Positions 63,692 to 64,000 of a stretch of DNA of 64,000 bases are shown here, piece by piece. The stretch comes from an uncultured Clostridia bacterium (GTDB lineage: Bacteria; Bacillota; Clostridia; TANB77; CAG-508), in contig CASKJV010000010.1 in assembly GCA_949388605.1 (NCBI GenBank), positions 1 through 64,000 of the forward strand, in the 5' to 3' direction. The position numbers and the translations under genes were made by a program. Within the stretch, counting starts at the first letter, position 1, and every line of letters starts with the position of its first letter. The notes below the pieces were generated by a model that made no database searches, had not been told where the DNA came from, and saw only the letters and a list, made by a program, of their open reading frames with translations.

Positions 63692-64000
63692 TTATAATAT
63701 TATACAAATTAATCCACCACTACCTTCATTAACAATTCTTTCTAATGTTTCTTGAAGTTTCATTTGAGCCTCTTCTGGCATTTTATACAATTTATTTTGT
63801 AATCCTTCATTAATTAATTCATGTAAACTTTTTCCAAATATATTAGAATTCCAAATTTCTTTTGGATCACTTTCAAAACCTGAAAGTAAATATTTTACTA
63901 AATCCTCTGATTGTTTTTCACTTCCTACAATAGGAGAAATCTCTGTTTCCGTATTTATTTTTATCATATGAATTGATGGTGCTTTAGCTTTTAATTTTAC
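63692..64000 (-). CDS. spoIVA: Stage IV sporulation protein A, C-terminal part (runs off the window)
   Basis: SpoIVA is the ATPase that polymerises on the forespore surface as the base of the spore coat. Only about 103 C-terminal residues are in the window. 'KAPSIHMIKINTETEISPIVG', 'EKQSEDLVKYLLSGFESDP', 'NIFGKSLHELINEGLQNKL' and the final 'NEGSGGLICIIL' match the very conserved SpoIVA end, which carries the membrane-anchoring tail. The frame is open to the last base, so the ATG at 63967 is internal. Confidence 0.93.
   Translation of the reverse strand, partial: VKLKAKAPSIHMIKINTETEISPIVGSEKQSEDLVKYLLSGFESDPKEIWNSNIFGKSLHELINEGLQNKLYKMPEEAQMKLQETLERIVNEGSGGLICIIL

Noticed and set aside
63692-63967. 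Small 91-residue gene starting at 63967
   Set aside because: The frame continues without a stop to the window edge and matches the C-terminus of SpoIVA, so it is a partial large gene.

Overview
This window is low-GC DNA from a spore-forming Clostridia-type Firmicute. The bases are strongly A/T, Shine-Dalgarno sites are GGAGG-like, and promoters are of the TTGACA-17-TATAAT type. The C-terminus of SpoIVA runs off the right edge, and a SpoIIID-like regulator lies at 45830. The set of solo housekeeping genes with a large capsule locus resembles uncultured gut Clostridia; that placement is inference.

From 139 to 35409 nearly everything is on the minus strand and forms a surface-polysaccharide locus. 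Reading in the direction of transcription it holds: dTDP-rhamnose synthesis (rmlD, rmlA, rmlC, rmlB); a membrane CapD/PglF-type dehydratase, a PglE-type aminotransferase and a PglC-type phosphoglycosyl transferase that would begin the repeat unit; a run of family 2 glycosyltransferases; an EpsG-like polymerase; a DUF1792-type transferase; a sialyltransferase-like gene; a Wzx flippase; an O-acetyltransferase; a pyruvyltransferase-like gene; a NeuA-PseG fusion and a NeuB-type synthase for a nonulosonic (sialic-like) acid; GalE; and finally a Wzm/Wzt ABC exporter with two more glycosyltransferases. The locus shows decay and shuffling: an acyltransferase stub, a membrane protein split by one in-frame stop, a glycosyltransferase that seems to start at ATA, and several families of intergenic repeats.

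From 35722 to 45640 are mostly housekeeping genes: a membrane protein, glmU, trmR, typA, plsC, cmk and a P-loop/Asp23 protein. Small transcription units with different codon choice are inserted among them: an orphan 106-residue gene, a Bax-inhibitor-1 homologue and the SpoIIID-like gene.

From 46130 to 48491 is a SipW signal peptidase operon with four TasA-like secreted proteins of decreasing length.

From 48815 to 49628 lies the most unusual part: one plus-strand transcript, bounded by a sigma-A promoter and a terminator, that carries only tiny reading frames. Five are 8-9 residue peptides of consensus M-x-R-I-R-D-Q-T, each with its own Shine-Dalgarno site, embedded in GC-rich repeat RNA. I do not recognise it as a known system.

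From 49646 to 64000 follow an alpha-glucan phosphorylase, an unknown 501-residue single-pass protein (plus strand), cdd, a frameshifted ylmH, dxs, an acyl-CoA ligase, a NadR/NMNAT-like nucleotidyltransferase, a MacA/MacB-type exporter and the end of spoIVA. I saw no tRNA, rRNA, insertion sequence or CRISPR array.
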